64,000 bases of DNA. It comes from Streptomyces sp. TLI_053. Its GTDB lineage: Bacteria; Actinomycetota; Actinomycetes; Streptomycetales; Streptomycetaceae. The stretch is from assembly GCF_900105395.1 (NCBI RefSeq), contig NZ_LT629775.1, positions 4,548,001 through 4,612,000 on the forward strand. The letters are read 5' to 3'. Position 1 is the stretch's first letter; each line of letters starts with the position of its first letter. Both the position numbers and the translations under genes were made by a program. The notes beneath the pieces are model-generated. The model worked only from the letters and a program-made list of their open reading frames with translations. It searched no databases and was not told the origin of the DNA. Shown piece by piece: positions 1 to 9,188 of this stretch.

Positions 1-2452
1 CCTCCTCCGCCCGCAGGCGCGCCTCCTCGGCGGCCTTGCGCGCGGCCTCGGCGGCGACCCGCTCGGCCTCCTCCTCGGCCAGCCGCTCCTTCTCCGCCTG
101 CTCGGCCCGGAGCTGCGCCAGCACCTCCTGGCGCTTGCGCTCGGCGGCCTCCTCCTCGGCGCGCCTGCGGGCCTCCTCCTCGGCCCGGCGCCGGGCCTCC
201 TCGGCGGCCTTGCGCTCCTGCTCGGCGCGGGCGGCCTTCTCCTGCTCGGAGAGCGGCAGCTCGCGGTCGAGCCGGTGGCGGACGGAGGTGGTGACGATGC
301 CCGGGGCCTGGCTGCCGTCGACGACCAGGTAGCGCGCCGGATCGGCGGCGGCGAGCGCCAGGAAGCCGGAGCGCACCCGCTGGTGGAACTCCGTCGGCTC
401 GGACTCCAGCCGGTCCAGCGCCTCGGTGAACCGCTCCCGGGCCCGGGTCGGGTCGACGTCCAGGACGACGGTCAGGTCGGGCAGCAGCCCGCCGGTCGCC
501 CAGCGGGAGATCCGGGCCACCTCGGTGGCGGCCAGGTCGCGGCCGGCGCCCTGGTAGGCGATCGAGGAGTCCATGTAGCGGTCGGTGATGACCACCGCGC
601 CGCGGGCCAGCGCCGGGCGGATCACGTTCTCGACGTGCTCGGCCCGGTCGGCCGCGTAGATCAGCGCCTCGGCGCGGTGCGAGAGGCCGGTGTTGCCGAC
701 GTCCAGGACGAGGCTGCGCAGCCGCTGCCCGATCGGGCTGCCGCCGGGCTCACGGGTGAGCACGACCTCGTGGCCCTTGCCCCGGATCCACTCGGCGAGC
801 GCCTGGGCCTGGGTGGACTTGCCGGCGCCGTCGCCGCCCTCCAGGGCGATGAAGAAGCCGGTGCCCGCCCGGTGCGGGGCCGGACCGGTGGCGCCGCGCA
901 CCGAGTCGACCAGGTCCCGGCCGAACGGCACGGTGCCGCGCCGGTCGTCGGTGCGCAGCAGCACGACGGCGGCCAGCACGAGGGTGAGCAGTCCGGCGGT
1001 GCCGACGGCGAGGGCCGCGCCGCCGTGGACGAAGGTGAACGAGCCGGGCTCGAGGGCGCCGTACTGGACGTCCCCGTAGGCGGCGGCGATCAGCGGCAGG
1101 CCGACCAGCGCGGTGCCGACGACGACCCGCAGCACCGCGTAGAGGTGCTCGGTGACCTTGGGCAGCCGGGCCTCCTCGACCTCCAGGGCGAGCAGGCTGC
1201 GGCCGGTGGAGATCACCACGCCGGCGGCCAGCGCGGCCAGCACGGTGAGCAGCAGCAGGAGCACGAAGTCCAGCACCAGACCGGCCAGGACCAGTGCGAC
1301 GCCCTCGGTGAGCAGCGCCAGCACGAGCAGTCGGCGGCGGGAGAGCGTGGGCAGCACGGCCCGGGTGATCCGGATGCCCAGCGCGGGGACGCCGGTCGCG
1401 GCCAGCACCAGCATGCCGTAGCCGATCGGCCCGGCGCGGTGCTCGACGGCGGTCAGCAGGGCCAGCGCGGCGACGCCGGCCATCGTCGCGTACCCGGCGG
1501 AGACCGCGAAGGTGAAGTACGGGGCGGCACCGGTGCGGCCCTTGGCCAGGGCGGGCCCGGGGGTGGCGTCGGTCGGGGCGCGCAGCCCGCGCAGCGGCGA
1601 GGCCGGCGGCACCCTGACGGGACCGCCGGGCAGCTCCTGGAGGTACACCCGGGTGGCCGAGACGGCGAACAGGGCGGCCGCACCCAGGGCGGCGAAGGTG
1701 GTCTGGTGGGCGCGCAGCCAGTCCGATCCGAGCGCCGCGAAGACGTTGTTCAGCAGGGTGAGCAGCACGAGCGCGCCGGCGCCGAGCGGCAGCGCGGCCC
1801 ACCCGGTGCGGTGGTCCAGGGTCCGGACGGTGGCCAGGTTGGCGGCGGACGGCCGGCGTTCGCCGGCCGGCGCGTACGGGTCGACGGGCGGGAGCAGGGC
1901 CGGGACGGCGGCGGCCTTGGCGATCGCCCAGACCCGTTCGGCGGCGCCGGTCAGGAAGACGGTGGCGAGCAGGACCCAGGTCGCGGCGCCGGAGGGCTCG
2001 GGGCCGGAGCCCAGCCAGACGATCCACCACGGGGCGACGCCGATCAGCACGACGCGCAGCACATCGGCGCCGAACAGCGTCCAGCGCCGGTCGAGCCGGC
2101 CGGTGAGCAGTCCGTGCACCGGGCCGAGCAGGGCGGCGCCGACCAGCCCGGTGGCGGCCAACCGGGTGGCGAGCACGGCGGCGACCGCGAAGGCGAGGCT
2201 GCGCGGCAGGTCGCCGAACTGCCCGCCGAGCACGGCGGCGATCACCGTGAGCATCAGCAGCACCAGCAGGCCGAGCCGGTCGGCGGTGCCGCCGATCAGC
2301 TGGGTGGTCCACAGGCGCCGGTAGGGGCGCAGCCGCAGCAGCGCCCGGATCCGCTCGCCAGCGGTCCCGGCAGGCGCGACCTCGGGCAGGTCGGGCGTGC
2401 CGCCCGGTCCGGCCGCCGCGGCGCTGGGGGTGGGCTGCTCCTCGCTCGTCAT
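1..2452 (-). CDS. tmk: Thymidylate kinase with N-terminal MFS-like membrane domain (3' end outside window)
   Basis: The reading frame starts at ATG 2452 (MTSEEQPTPS) and is still open at base 1, so at least 817 codons are present and the C-terminus is missing. Residues about 35-520 form a multi-pass hydrophobic region resembling an MFS transporter. A thymidylate kinase domain follows, with P-loop GGDGAGKST at about 539-547 and the DRYMDSS segment at about 624. From about residue 734 the protein becomes a charged Ala/Glu/Arg/Lys-rich heptad-like stretch that looks like a coiled coil and continues off the window. Thymidylate kinase phosphorylates dTMP to dTDP for DNA synthesis. I recall the membrane fusion as usual for streptomycete Tmk; its transport role is unproven. 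It lies 170 bp downstream of topA on the same strand, but a hairpin separates them. Confidence 0.93.
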   Translation of the reverse strand, partial: MTSEEQPTPSAAAAGPGGTPDLPEVAPAGTAGERIRALLRLRPYRRLWTTQLIGGTADRLGLLVLLMLTVIAAVLGGQFGDLPRSLAFAVAAVLATRLAATGLVGAALLGPVHGLLTGRLDRRWTLFGADVLRVVLIGVAPWWIVWLGSGPEPSGAATWVLLATVFLTGAAERVWAIAKAAAVPALLPPVDPYAPAGERRPSAANLATVRTLDHRTGWAALPLGAGALVLLTLLNNVFAALGSDWLRAHQTTFAALGAAALFAVSATRVYLQELPGGPVRVPPASPLRGLRAPTDATPGPALAKGRTGAAPYFTFAVSAGYATMAGVAALALLTAVEHRAGPIGYGMLVLAATGVPALGIRITRAVLPTLSRRRLLVLALLTEGVALVLAGLVLDFVLLLLLTVLAALAAGVVISTGRSLLALEVEEARLPKVTEHLYAVLRVVVGTALVGLPLIAAAYGDVQYGALEPGSFTFVHGGAALAVGTAGLLTLVLAAVVLLRTDDRRGTVPFGRDLVDSVRGATGPAPHRAGTGFFIALEGGDGAGKSTQAQALAEWIRGKGHEVVLTREPGGSPIGQRLRSLVLDVGNTGLSHRAEALIYAADRAEHVENVIRPALARGAVVITDRYMDSSIAYQGAGRDLAATEVARISRWATGGLLPDLTVVLDVDPTRARERFTEALDRLESEPTEFHQRVRSGFLALAAADPARYLVVDGSQAPGIVTTSVRHRLDRELPLSEQEKAARAEQERKAAEEARRRAEEEARRRAEEEAAERKRQEVLAQLRAEQAEKERLAEEEAERVAAEAARKAAEEARLRAEE

Positions 2453-2571
2453 ACGGTCAGCGTAGCGGTCGGGGCATGGCGCAAAAGAGGGGAGCACGGC
2501 TCCGGACGGGCGCCGCCACCGGGTTGTGACAGACCGCGTACGCCCCTGTCACGCCCCGGCCGCGAACGGGA

Positions 2572-2604
2572 CGGGCCCGCGCCGCCGGAGCGGACGCGGG
2601 CCCG
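2572..2604 (-). terminator. Hairpin downstream of topA
   Basis: A perfect 10-bp inverted repeat (CGGGCCCGCG and its complement, arms 2572-2581 and 2595-2604) with a 13-nt loop begins 18 bp past the topA stop. There is no clear U-tract, as is common for actinobacterial terminators. Confidence 0.55.
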
Positions 2605-2622
2605 GACGCCTTCGACCTGGGA

Positions 2623-5493
2623 TCAGCCCTCGTCGGTGGCGGTGGACTTGCTCGCGGCCGTCTTGGCCGCCGCCGTCTTGGTGGCGGCCTTCTTCACGGT
2701 AGTGGTCTTCTTCGCCGCCGTCTTGGCCGCCGCGGTGGTCTTCTTGGCCGCGGTCTTCGTCGCGGTCTTCTTGGCCGCCGCCTTCTTCGCCGGGGCCTTC
2801 TTCGCGGTCTTCTTCACCGGCCCGCGCGCCCGCTTCTCGGCGAGCAGCTCGTAGCCGCGCTCGGGCGTGATGGTCTCGACCTCGTCGTCCTTGCGGAGCG
2901 TGGCGTTGGTCTCGCCGTCCGTCACGTACGGGCCGAACCGGCCGTCCTTGACCACCACCGGGCGCTCGCTGACCGGGTCGGTGCCCAGCTCCTTGAGCGG
3001 CGGGGCGGCGGCAGCCCGGCCGCGCTGCTTGGGCTGGGCGTAGATCGCCAGCGCCTCCTCCAGCGTGACCGTGAACAGCTGCTCCTCGCCGGTGAGCGAG
3101 CGGGAGTCGGTGCCGCGCTTGAGGTACGGACCGTAGCGGCCGTTCTGCGCGGTGATCTCCACGCCGTCCTGGTCGACACCGACCACCCGCGGCAGCGAGA
3201 GCAGCTTCAGCGCCTCGTCCAGGGTGACGGTGTCCGGCGACATCGTCTTGAACAGCGAGGCGGTCCGCGGCTTGACCGCGTTCTTGCCGGTCTTGGGCGT
3301 GCCCTCGGGCAGGATCTCGGTGACGTACGGGCCGTAGCGGCCGTCCTTGGCGACCAGCATGTTGCCGGAGACCGGGTCCGGGCCGAGCTCGAAGTCACCG
3401 CTGGGCCGGGCCAGCAGCTCCTCGGCGAGTTCGACGGTCAGCTCGTCCGGCGGCAGCTCGTCCGGGATGTCGGCACGCTGGCCGGGCTCGCCCTCGACGG
3501 CGGAGGCGCGCTCCACGTAGGGGCCGTAGCGGCCGACCCGGAGGGTGATGTCGTCGCTGATCCGGAACGAGCTGATCTCCCGGGCGTCGATCGCGCCGAG
3601 GTCGGTGACGAGTTCCTTCAGACCGCCGAGGTGGTCGCCGTCGCCGTTGCCGGCCTCGGCGGCGCCGCCCGCGATCAGGCCCTCGCCGGTGCCCTCGCCG
3701 AAGTAGAAGCGCTTCAGCCACGGCACGGACTTCGCCTCGCCGGCGGCGATCCGGTCGAGGTCGTCCTCCATCTTCGCGGTGAAGTCGTAGTCGACCAGTC
3801 GGCCGAAGTGCTTCTCCAGCAGGTTGACCACGGCGAAGGAGAGGAACGACGGCACCAGCGCCGTCCCCTTCTTGAAGACGTACCGGCGGCCGATGATGGT
3901 GTCGATGATCGAGGCGTAGGTGGAGGGGCGGCCGATCTCCCGGTCCTCCAGCTCCTTGACCAGCGAGGCCTCGGTGTAGCGGGCCGGGGGCTTGGTCGCG
4001 TGGCCCTCGGGGGTGAGCTGCTCGGCGGCCAGCGGGTCGCCCTCGGTGACCTGCGGCAGCCGGCGCTCGCGGTCGTCCAGCTCGGCGTTCGGGTCGTCGG
4101 CGCCCTCGACGTAGGCCTTGAGGAAGCCGTGGAAGGTGATGATCTTGCCGGAGGCGGAGAACTCGGCGTCCCGGCCGTCGGCGGCCCGGCCGCCCACCTT
4201 CACGGTGACCGACTGGCCGACCGCGTCCTTCATCTGGGAGGCGACGGTGCGCATCCAGATCAGCTCGTAGAGCCTGAAGTCGTCGCCGGCCAGGCCGGTC
4301 TCGGCCGGGGTGCGGAAGCGGTCGCCGGACGGGCGGACGGCCTCGTGCGCCTCCTGGGCGTTCTTCACCTTGGAGGCGTAGGTGCGGGGCGCGTCCGGCA
4401 GGTAGTCGGCGCCGTACAGCTGGGTGACCTGCGCCCGGGCGGCGTTGATCGCCGTCTCCGACAGCGTGGTGGAGTCGGTACGCATGTAGGTGATGAAGCC
4501 GTTCTCGTACAGCTTCTGGGCCACCTGCATGGTCCGCTTGGCGCCGAAGCCCAGCTTGCGGCTGGCCTCCTGCTGGAGCGTGGTGGTGCGGAACGGCGCG
4601 TACGGGGAGCGGCGGTACGGCTTGGACTCGACCCCGCGCACCGAGAACGCGGTCTGCTCCAGGGCGGCGGCCAGCGCGCGGGCGGCCTGCTCGTCCAGGT
4701 GCAGGGTGTTGGCGCTGCCCGCCTTGAGCCGGCCGTCCTGGCCGAAGTCGCGGCCGCTGGCGATCCGCTTGCCGTCGACGGAGGACAACCGGGCGCCGAA
4801 GTTCTCCGGGTTGGCGGCGTCGGCCGCGGTGCGGCCGGTGCCGAAGGTGCCGACCAGGTCCCAGTACGAGGCCGAGCGGAACGCCATCCGCTCCCGCTCG
4901 CGCTCGACCACCAGCCGGGTCGCCACGGACTGCACCCGGCCCGCCGAAAGCTTCGGCATGACCTTCTTCCAGAGCACCGGCGAGACCTCGAAGCCGTACA
5001 GGCGGTCGAGGATGCGGCGGGTCTCCTGGGCGTCGACCAGGCGCTGGTTCAGCTCGCGCGGGTTGGCCACGGCCTCCTGGATGGCGGCCTTGGTGATCTC
5101 GTGGAACACCATGCGGTGCACCGGCACCTTGGGCTTGAGCACCTGCTGGAGGTGCCACGCGATGGCCTCGCCCTCGCGGTCCTCATCGGTGGCGAGGAAG
5201 AGCTCGTCGGACTCCGCGAGGAGCGACTTCAACTTGCTGACCTGGGACTTCTTGTCCGCGTTGACCACGTAGATCGGGGCGAAGTCGTGGTCCACGTCCA
5301 CCCCGAGGCGGCGCACCTCGCCGGTGTACTTGTCCGGGACCTCGGCGGCCGTGCTCGGGAGGTCGCGAATGTGTCCGACGCTCGCCTCGACGATGTAGCC
5401 GGGGCCAAGGTAGCCCTTGATCGTCTTCGCCTTGGCCGGCGACTCGACAATGACGAGTCGCTGTCCGTGCGCGGTCTCGCTGCTCGGGGACAC
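2623..5493 (-). CDS. topA: DNA topoisomerase I (type IA)
   Basis: This 956-aa protein relaxes negatively supercoiled DNA. The start is taken as GTG 5493 (VSPSSETAHGQRLVIVESPA) because the family begins just before the Toprim strand; the 37 codons upstream of it are low-complexity. The Toprim domain has RLVIVESPAKAKTIKG near residues 12-27 and the acidic DEDREGEA motif. The catalytic tyrosine is in FITYMRTDS, Tyr336. The C-terminal half holds four GR(Y/F)GPY(V/L) repeats, the zinc-free topoisomerase C repeats of actinobacteria. The last 70 or so residues are a Lys/Ala/Thr tail (repeated AAKKT/AKKA units), which in Streptomyces and mycobacteria aids processivity and DNA binding. tmk follows on the same strand. 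Confidence 0.97.
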   Translation of the reverse strand: MSPSSETAHGQRLVIVESPAKAKTIKGYLGPGYIVEASVGHIRDLPSTAAEVPDKYTGEVRRLGVDVDHDFAPIYVVNADKKSQVSKLKSLLAESDELFLATDEDREGEAIAWHLQQVLKPKVPVHRMVFHEITKAAIQEAVANPRELNQRLVDAQETRRILDRLYGFEVSPVLWKKVMPKLSAGRVQSVATRLVVERERERMAFRSASYWDLVGTFGTGRTAADAANPENFGARLSSVDGKRIASGRDFGQDGRLKAGSANTLHLDEQAARALAAALEQTAFSVRGVESKPYRRSPYAPFRTTTLQQEASRKLGFGAKRTMQVAQKLYENGFITYMRTDSTTLSETAINAARAQVTQLYGADYLPDAPRTYASKVKNAQEAHEAVRPSGDRFRTPAETGLAGDDFRLYELIWMRTVASQMKDAVGQSVTVKVGGRAADGRDAEFSASGKIITFHGFLKAYVEGADDPNAELDDRERRLPQVTEGDPLAAEQLTPEGHATKPPARYTEASLVKELEDREIGRPSTYASIIDTIIGRRYVFKKGTALVPSFLSFAVVNLLEKHFGRLVDYDFTAKMEDDLDRIAAGEAKSVPWLKRFYFGEGTGEGLIAGGAAEAGNGDGDHLGGLKELVTDLGAIDAREISSFRISDDITLRVGRYGPYVERASAVEGEPGQRADIPDELPPDELTVELAEELLARPSGDFELGPDPVSGNMLVAKDGRYGPYVTEILPEGTPKTGKNAVKPRTASLFKTMSPDTVTLDEALKLLSLPRVVGVDQDGVEITAQNGRYGPYLKRGTDSRSLTGEEQLFTVTLEEALAIYAQPKQRGRAAAAPPLKELGTDPVSERPVVVKDGRFGPYVTDGETNATLRKDDEVETITPERGYELLAEKRARGPVKKTAKKAPAKKAAAKKTATKTAAKKTTAAAKTAAKKTTTVKKAATKTAAAKTAASKSTATDEG

Positions 5494-5890
5494 CTTCGCT
5501 CTTCTCTCCCGGTCGTTATATGAGCTGGTCGGCGCTGGCAGCACGGGCTGCGCTCCGCCCGACCCCTCCACCGACCCGGGGCTGCCGCTGTACGACGACC
5601 CCACCAGCGGAGTGTGACCGTACCCCGGCCACCCTTGTCAAACGGACGGTTCCCGCGATTTCACCGGCAAGGCCGACCGACGCCACTCGAACGGTAACCC
5701 GACGACGACGGATCGCGCCCTGCGGAGGGGGGCTTCGGCGGGTTTCGAAGGATGGAATGACGGATTTCAAAATCTGTCAACGGAATACTGGTGCGCCCGG
5801 GCGCCGTGGATGGTAGGCGGTGGGCGGCGTCACCGGTCGCCCCGCAGGTCACCGCACCGGCCGCCCCGCGGGTTGCGTCACCGGGCTGCG
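5494..5890. other. Intergenic region upstream of topA
   Basis: This is the non-coding part between the topA start and the tandem repeat at 5891. It should contain the topA promoter, probably in the less GC-rich stretch 5600-5790. I found no convincing gene; the open frames are overlapping low-complexity reading frames without a good ribosome binding site. Confidence 0.5.
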
Positions 5891-5934
5891 GGGAGCGGAC
5901 AGGGAGCGGACAGGGAGCGGACGGGGAGCGGACG
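5891..5934. repeat. Four tandem copies of an 11-bp unit
   Basis: GGGAGCGGACA (last base A, A, G, G) is repeated four times head to tail, ending 23 bp before the stop codon of the DUF3592 gene. No gene covers it. Confidence 0.85.
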
Positions 5935-5957
5935 GGGCGCAAGCGGGGGCCGCGGGG

Positions 5958-6431
5958 CTAGGCGGCGGCGAGGAGCAGGACGGCTCCGGCGGCCAGGCAG
6001 CCGAGGCCGAGCGCCGTCCACAGCAGGTCGGCCACCAGTGGCCGGGGGCCGGCTTCCTCCGCCAGCAGCACCGCTCGAGCGGGACGGTGCGGATCGTAGG
6101 CGATCCGTACCGAACCGCCCGGTACGAGATGGGCCGGGCGGCGCAGCGGGGTGTGGCCCCGGGGCCGGGTCAGCACCAGCTCACCGGCCGCCTCGGCACC
6201 CGGCGCGCCCCCGGTGCGACCGCCGGGGACCGGGCGGGTGGCGAAGGAGAGCAGCGGTGCGCTGTCGAGCGCCCCGTGGACGTCGGACTCCGGGAGCACG
6301 GTGGCGACCGCCGGGAGCCCGCGGCGCCGGATCCGGTGGCGCAAGCGCGCTTCGGCGGCGCACCAGAGCAGGAGTGCGCCGCCGAAGAGGGCGAGTATCG
6401 CTCCACCCGCCGTCGCCGTCGTCGTTTCCAC
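5958..6431 (-). CDS. DUF3592-type membrane protein
   Basis: This 157-aa protein starts at GTG 6431. A hydrophobic helix lies near residues 8-27 (AILALFGGALLLWCAA), followed by a basic RLRHRIRRRG stretch. A soluble beta-rich region of about 100 residues includes ATVLPESDVHG and VPGGSVRIAYDPHRPARAV, and a second membrane helix closes the protein (about 133-155). The helix / small beta domain with YDP..P / helix layout is that of the DUF3592 family, whose function is unknown. It is transcribed in the same direction as the methyltransferase upstream and topA downstream, but is separated from both by repeats, so it is probably monocistronic. Confidence 0.75.
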   Translation of the reverse strand: METTTATAGGAILALFGGALLLWCAAEARLRHRIRRRGLPAVATVLPESDVHGALDSAPLLSFATRPVPGGRTGGAPGAEAAGELVLTRPRGHTPLRRPAHLVPGGSVRIAYDPHRPARAVLLAEEAGPRPLVADLLWTALGLGCLAAGAVLLLAAA

Positions 6432-6447
6432 CCCGGCCGCCCCCAGT

Positions 6448-6470
6448 TCTGTCCACAGCCTGTGGACAGA
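6448..6470. promoter_or_regulatory. Inverted pair of DnaA-box-like sites
   Basis: TCTGTCCACA (6448-6457) and its exact complement TGTGGACAGA (6461-6470) are separated by 3 bp. Each arm contains CTGTCCACA, which fits the relaxed Streptomyces DnaA box (preferred form TTGTCCACA). They lie 17 bp upstream of the DUF3592 start. They could bind DnaA or simply form a 10-bp hairpin in the leader. Confidence 0.45.
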
Positions 6471-6695
6471 GCCTCACAGTCCAGGACCAACAAGGGGGAG
6501 ATGTTCGGCGGCTGCCCGGCGAACCAGGGGAAACAGTGAGGTGAACCGGGTGCCGTCGGCGAGCGCCCGTGCCGTGGCGCCGGGAGGCCGGAGCACCCGG
6601 GCGGCGGGGCGGCGGAGCGGCGGAGCACCGGGGCGGCGGGCACCGGGGTACGCCGACGGCCGGGCCCGGACACGGGCGCGTTGCGGCGCCCGGCC

Positions 6696-6767
6696 CGGCC
6701 CCGGCCCCGGCCCCGGCCCCGGCCAGGAGACGGCCAGGAGACGGTCAGGAGGCGGTCAGGAGGCGGT
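6696..6767. repeat. CCGGCC microsatellite followed by four 11-bp tandem repeats
   Basis: A run of CCGGCC hexamers (about 6696-6723) passes into four 11-bp units of the form CAGGAGACGGT/CAGGAGGCGGT (6724-6767). The last unit runs into the stop codon of the methyltransferase gene (6767-6769). The rest of the 6471-6695 gap is GC-rich low-complexity sequence with no gene I can support. Confidence 0.8.
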
Positions 6768-8299
6768 CAGGGCGCGGGCCGGATGAACCCCTGCTCGGTG
6801 AGCAGCCGCAGCGACTCCGGCACCCGGTCGCGCAGCACCACCCGGTCCTCGCCCAGCAGCCGAGCGATCGCGTCGACGATCTCGCCCGCCGACAGCGTCC
6901 CGTCGCAGACCCCGACGAAGCCCGCACCCACCGTGTCCACCTTGGTGGCCCGCCGCATCCCGCGGTTGTGGCGCAGCACCACGTGCTCCGGGTCCTCCGC
7001 CCCCGGGGCGCCCACCTGCTCCTGGACCACCTCGTCGGCCAGCACGTACCGCGCCGCCAGCAGGCCCGCGTCGTCGTGGGTGCGCAGGAAGTCCTGCCGG
7101 TCGAACCACTCCTCGATGTGCGGGCCCAACGGCTGCTCCACCGGGTGCGGCCACTCCTCCACCCGGACCGTCGGACGCTCGGCGCCGCTCGCACGCAGGG
7201 TGATCCAGCCGAATCCGATGCCCTCGACCCGGCCGGCCTCGAAGGCGTCCAACCACTCCCCGTACCGGGCCTGGTAGTCGTCGCCGGCACCGCGGTGGTC
7301 TCCGCCGTCGCGGAGCCACAGCTCCGCGTACTGGGCCACGTCCTGCACCTCGCGCTGGACGATCCAGGCGTCCAGCCCGGTCCCGGCCACCCAGCCGGCC
7401 AGCCGGTCCTGCCAGTCCTCGCCCTTGACGTGCTGCCAGTTGGCCAGCAGCTGGCAGTGCCCGCCCGGCTCCAGGTGGTCGGCGGCCGAGCGGACCAGGC
7501 TGCGGCACAGGTCGTCGCCGGCCATCCCGCCGTCCCGGTAGGTGAACCGCCCGCCCGGCGAGATCACGAAGGGCGGATTGGAGACGATCAGGTCGAACCG
7601 CCGCTCCCCCACCGGCTCGAAGAGGCTGCCGGCGGCGGTCTCCGTGTTGTCGAAACCGGACAGCGCCAGGGTCAGCTCGGTGAAGCGCAGCGCCCGCCCG
7701 TTGAGGTCGGTGGCGGTCACCCGCTGGGCGTGCCGGGCGGCGTGCAGCGCCTGCACGCCCGAGCCCGAACCGAGGTCCAGCACCGAGCGGACCGGCCGGC
7801 GCACCGTGATGTTGGCCAGCGTGGTGGACGCGCCGCCCACCCCGAGCACGAGGTCCTTGCGGGCCACCCCGTGCGCGGTCTCCCCGGAGCCGATGCCGCC
7901 CGCGCCGCCGACCGCGCAGCCCAGGTCGGAGACCACCCAGGCGTCCGAACTCGGCAGCCCGGACACCTCGTTCGCATAGGGCCGGACGTCCACCGTGGCG
8001 CGCACCGAGTCGCCGTCCGGGCGCAGCCAGCCGTCGGCCAGGCAGTCCTCCACCGGCAGCGCGGCGGCGGCCGCCGGGTAGGGCACGGGCTGCTGCAGCA
8101 GGAAGAGCCGCACCAGCGTCTCCAGCGGGCTGCCGCCACGGGTCGCCCGCAGCGCGGGCACCGCCTCGCTGCGGGCCAGCGCCGCGTACCCGGTGGGCCC
8201 GAGCAGGTCCAGGCAGCCGTCGGCGGTGTACGAGGCGGCGAGCAGCGCCTCGCGCAGTCTGGCGAGGCGGGTCGGGTCGAGAACGGGGCTACTGATCAC
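6767..8299 (-). CDS. Class I SAM-dependent methyltransferase (HemK/RsmC-like)
   Basis: This 510-aa protein starts at GTG 8299 (VISSPVLDPTRL). An N-terminal helical domain of about 165 residues precedes a Rossmann methyltransferase fold: motif I VLDLGSGSG at 173-181, an acidic ATDLN at about 196-200, and the amino-methyltransferase motif NPPF at 241-244. NPPF/Y motifs are used to methylate the exocyclic or side-chain nitrogen of adenine, guanine or glutamine. A third domain of about 200 residues follows. The layout matches a family I recall as conserved in actinobacteria (DUF7059-methyltransferase-DUF7782), with unknown substrate; rRNA or a release-factor-like protein are possible. The lipoprotein gene lies upstream on the same strand but is isolated by a hairpin. 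Confidence 0.85.
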   Translation of the reverse strand: MISSPVLDPTRLARLREALLAASYTADGCLDLLGPTGYAALARSEAVPALRATRGGSPLETLVRLFLLQQPVPYPAAAAALPVEDCLADGWLRPDGDSVRATVDVRPYANEVSGLPSSDAWVVSDLGCAVGGAGGIGSGETAHGVARKDLVLGVGGASTTLANITVRRPVRSVLDLGSGSGVQALHAARHAQRVTATDLNGRALRFTELTLALSGFDNTETAAGSLFEPVGERRFDLIVSNPPFVISPGGRFTYRDGGMAGDDLCRSLVRSAADHLEPGGHCQLLANWQHVKGEDWQDRLAGWVAGTGLDAWIVQREVQDVAQYAELWLRDGGDHRGAGDDYQARYGEWLDAFEAGRVEGIGFGWITLRASGAERPTVRVEEWPHPVEQPLGPHIEEWFDRQDFLRTHDDAGLLAARYVLADEVVQEQVGAPGAEDPEHVVLRHNRGMRRATKVDTVGAGFVGVCDGTLSAGEIVDAIARLLGEDRVVLRDRVPESLRLLTEQGFIRPAP

Positions 8300-8348
8300 C
8301 CCGCCATTCTCCCCCGCCCGCCCGGCTGTCCCGTCCCCAACACCGCCG

Positions 8349-8373
8349 CCCCCTCGGCCGATGGCCGAGGGGG
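8349..8373 (-). terminator. Hairpin downstream of the lipoprotein gene
   Basis: A perfect 11-bp stem (8349-8359 with 8363-8373) has a 3-nt loop. It lies 117 bp past the lipoprotein stop and 50 bp before the methyltransferase start, so it probably ends the lipoprotein transcript. Confidence 0.5.
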
Positions 8374-8489
8374 GGTGTGCGTGGGTGTGTGCCGGGATGT
8401 GCGGGGGTGTACGCGGGGGGGCGTGCCTCTGGCGGGTCCCTTGCAACGGGGAGGCCGCGCGGGGCCGGTGGGCCCGGGTCGGAGCGGGA

Positions 8490-9188
8490 TCAGCTCGCCG
8501 GGGCGGTCGGGGCCGGAGTCGACGGCGTCCGGGCACCGGGGGCATCGGTCGCCGTCGGACTCGCGCCGCCAGCCGCCCCGTCCGCGGGCGCGCCCGTGGA
8601 GCCGTCGGACGGGCCGCCGGTGGCCGGGGACGTCGGAGCGGCCGCGGCCGAACCCGGCTTGCACCCCTCCTGCTTGGCCATCGCCGATCCCAGGTCGCCG
8701 CGCTGGAGCTTGCCCTGTGCCTGTGTGGAGAGCGAGGCCAGCTGCTGCACCTGGTCGGCCACGCTGCGCAGCCCGTCGGCGAACTTCGCCTGGTCGGCGT
8801 TGGGGAGCGCGTCCAGCTTCTTCTGGACCTCCAGGTAGCCGTCGGCCGCCTTGGTGAGCTCGGTGACGGTGTCCTTCTGCAGGCTCGCGCCGTCGTCGAC
8901 CTTGGGCGCACCGGCGCCGTCGATGGCGGCGGCGATGTCCTGGTTGGTCTTCGCCAGCCGGCCGATGTCCGCCGAGAGGCGCTTCTGGAGGTCGGCCGGG
9001 GCCTCGCCGGTCTTCACCTGCCCGGTGTCCGCCAGCGCGGTCTGCGCCTGCGCGATCGGGTCCTTGGCCGCGCCGCAGACGTTCGCCGCCCAGGACTCCA
9101 GCTGCTTGCTGTTGTCGTCGCCGCAGCCGACGGCGCCGAACGCGAGCAGCGCCCCGAGCGCGGGTACGGCCAGCAGTCGCTTGTTCAC
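8490..9188 (-). CDS. Secreted lipoprotein, conserved small helical protein
   Basis: This 232-aa protein starts at GTG 9188. It opens with a signal peptide MNKRLLAVPALGALLAFG and a lipobox AVGC with the modifiable cysteine at 22, so it should be anchored to the outer face of the membrane. Residues 30-165 are predicted helical and rich in Ala, Gln, Lys and Leu (LQKRLSADIGRLAKTNQD and similar), with only two further cysteines (about 38 and 165). The last 65 residues are a Pro/Ala/Ser/Thr/Gly tail. It resembles the streptomycete small secreted proteins of unknown function; no enzymatic motif is visible. It sits directly downstream of the anti-sigma/bldG pair on the same strand, but the 193-bp gap suggests its own promoter. 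Confidence 0.8.
   Translation of the reverse strand: MNKRLLAVPALGALLAFGAVGCGDDNSKQLESWAANVCGAAKDPIAQAQTALADTGQVKTGEAPADLQKRLSADIGRLAKTNQDIAAAIDGAGAPKVDDGASLQKDTVTELTKAADGYLEVQKKLDALPNADQAKFADGLRSVADQVQQLASLSTQAQGKLQRGDLGSAMAKQEGCKPGSAAAAPTSPATGGPSDGSTGAPADGAAGGASPTATDAPGARTPSTPAPTAPAS

Noticed and set aside
275..2854. Open frame of 859 codons on the plus strand over tmk
   Set aside because: It is Gly/Gln/Arg-rich with no domain, antisense to the tmk frame that carries clear motifs. Long antisense frames are expected at this GC content.
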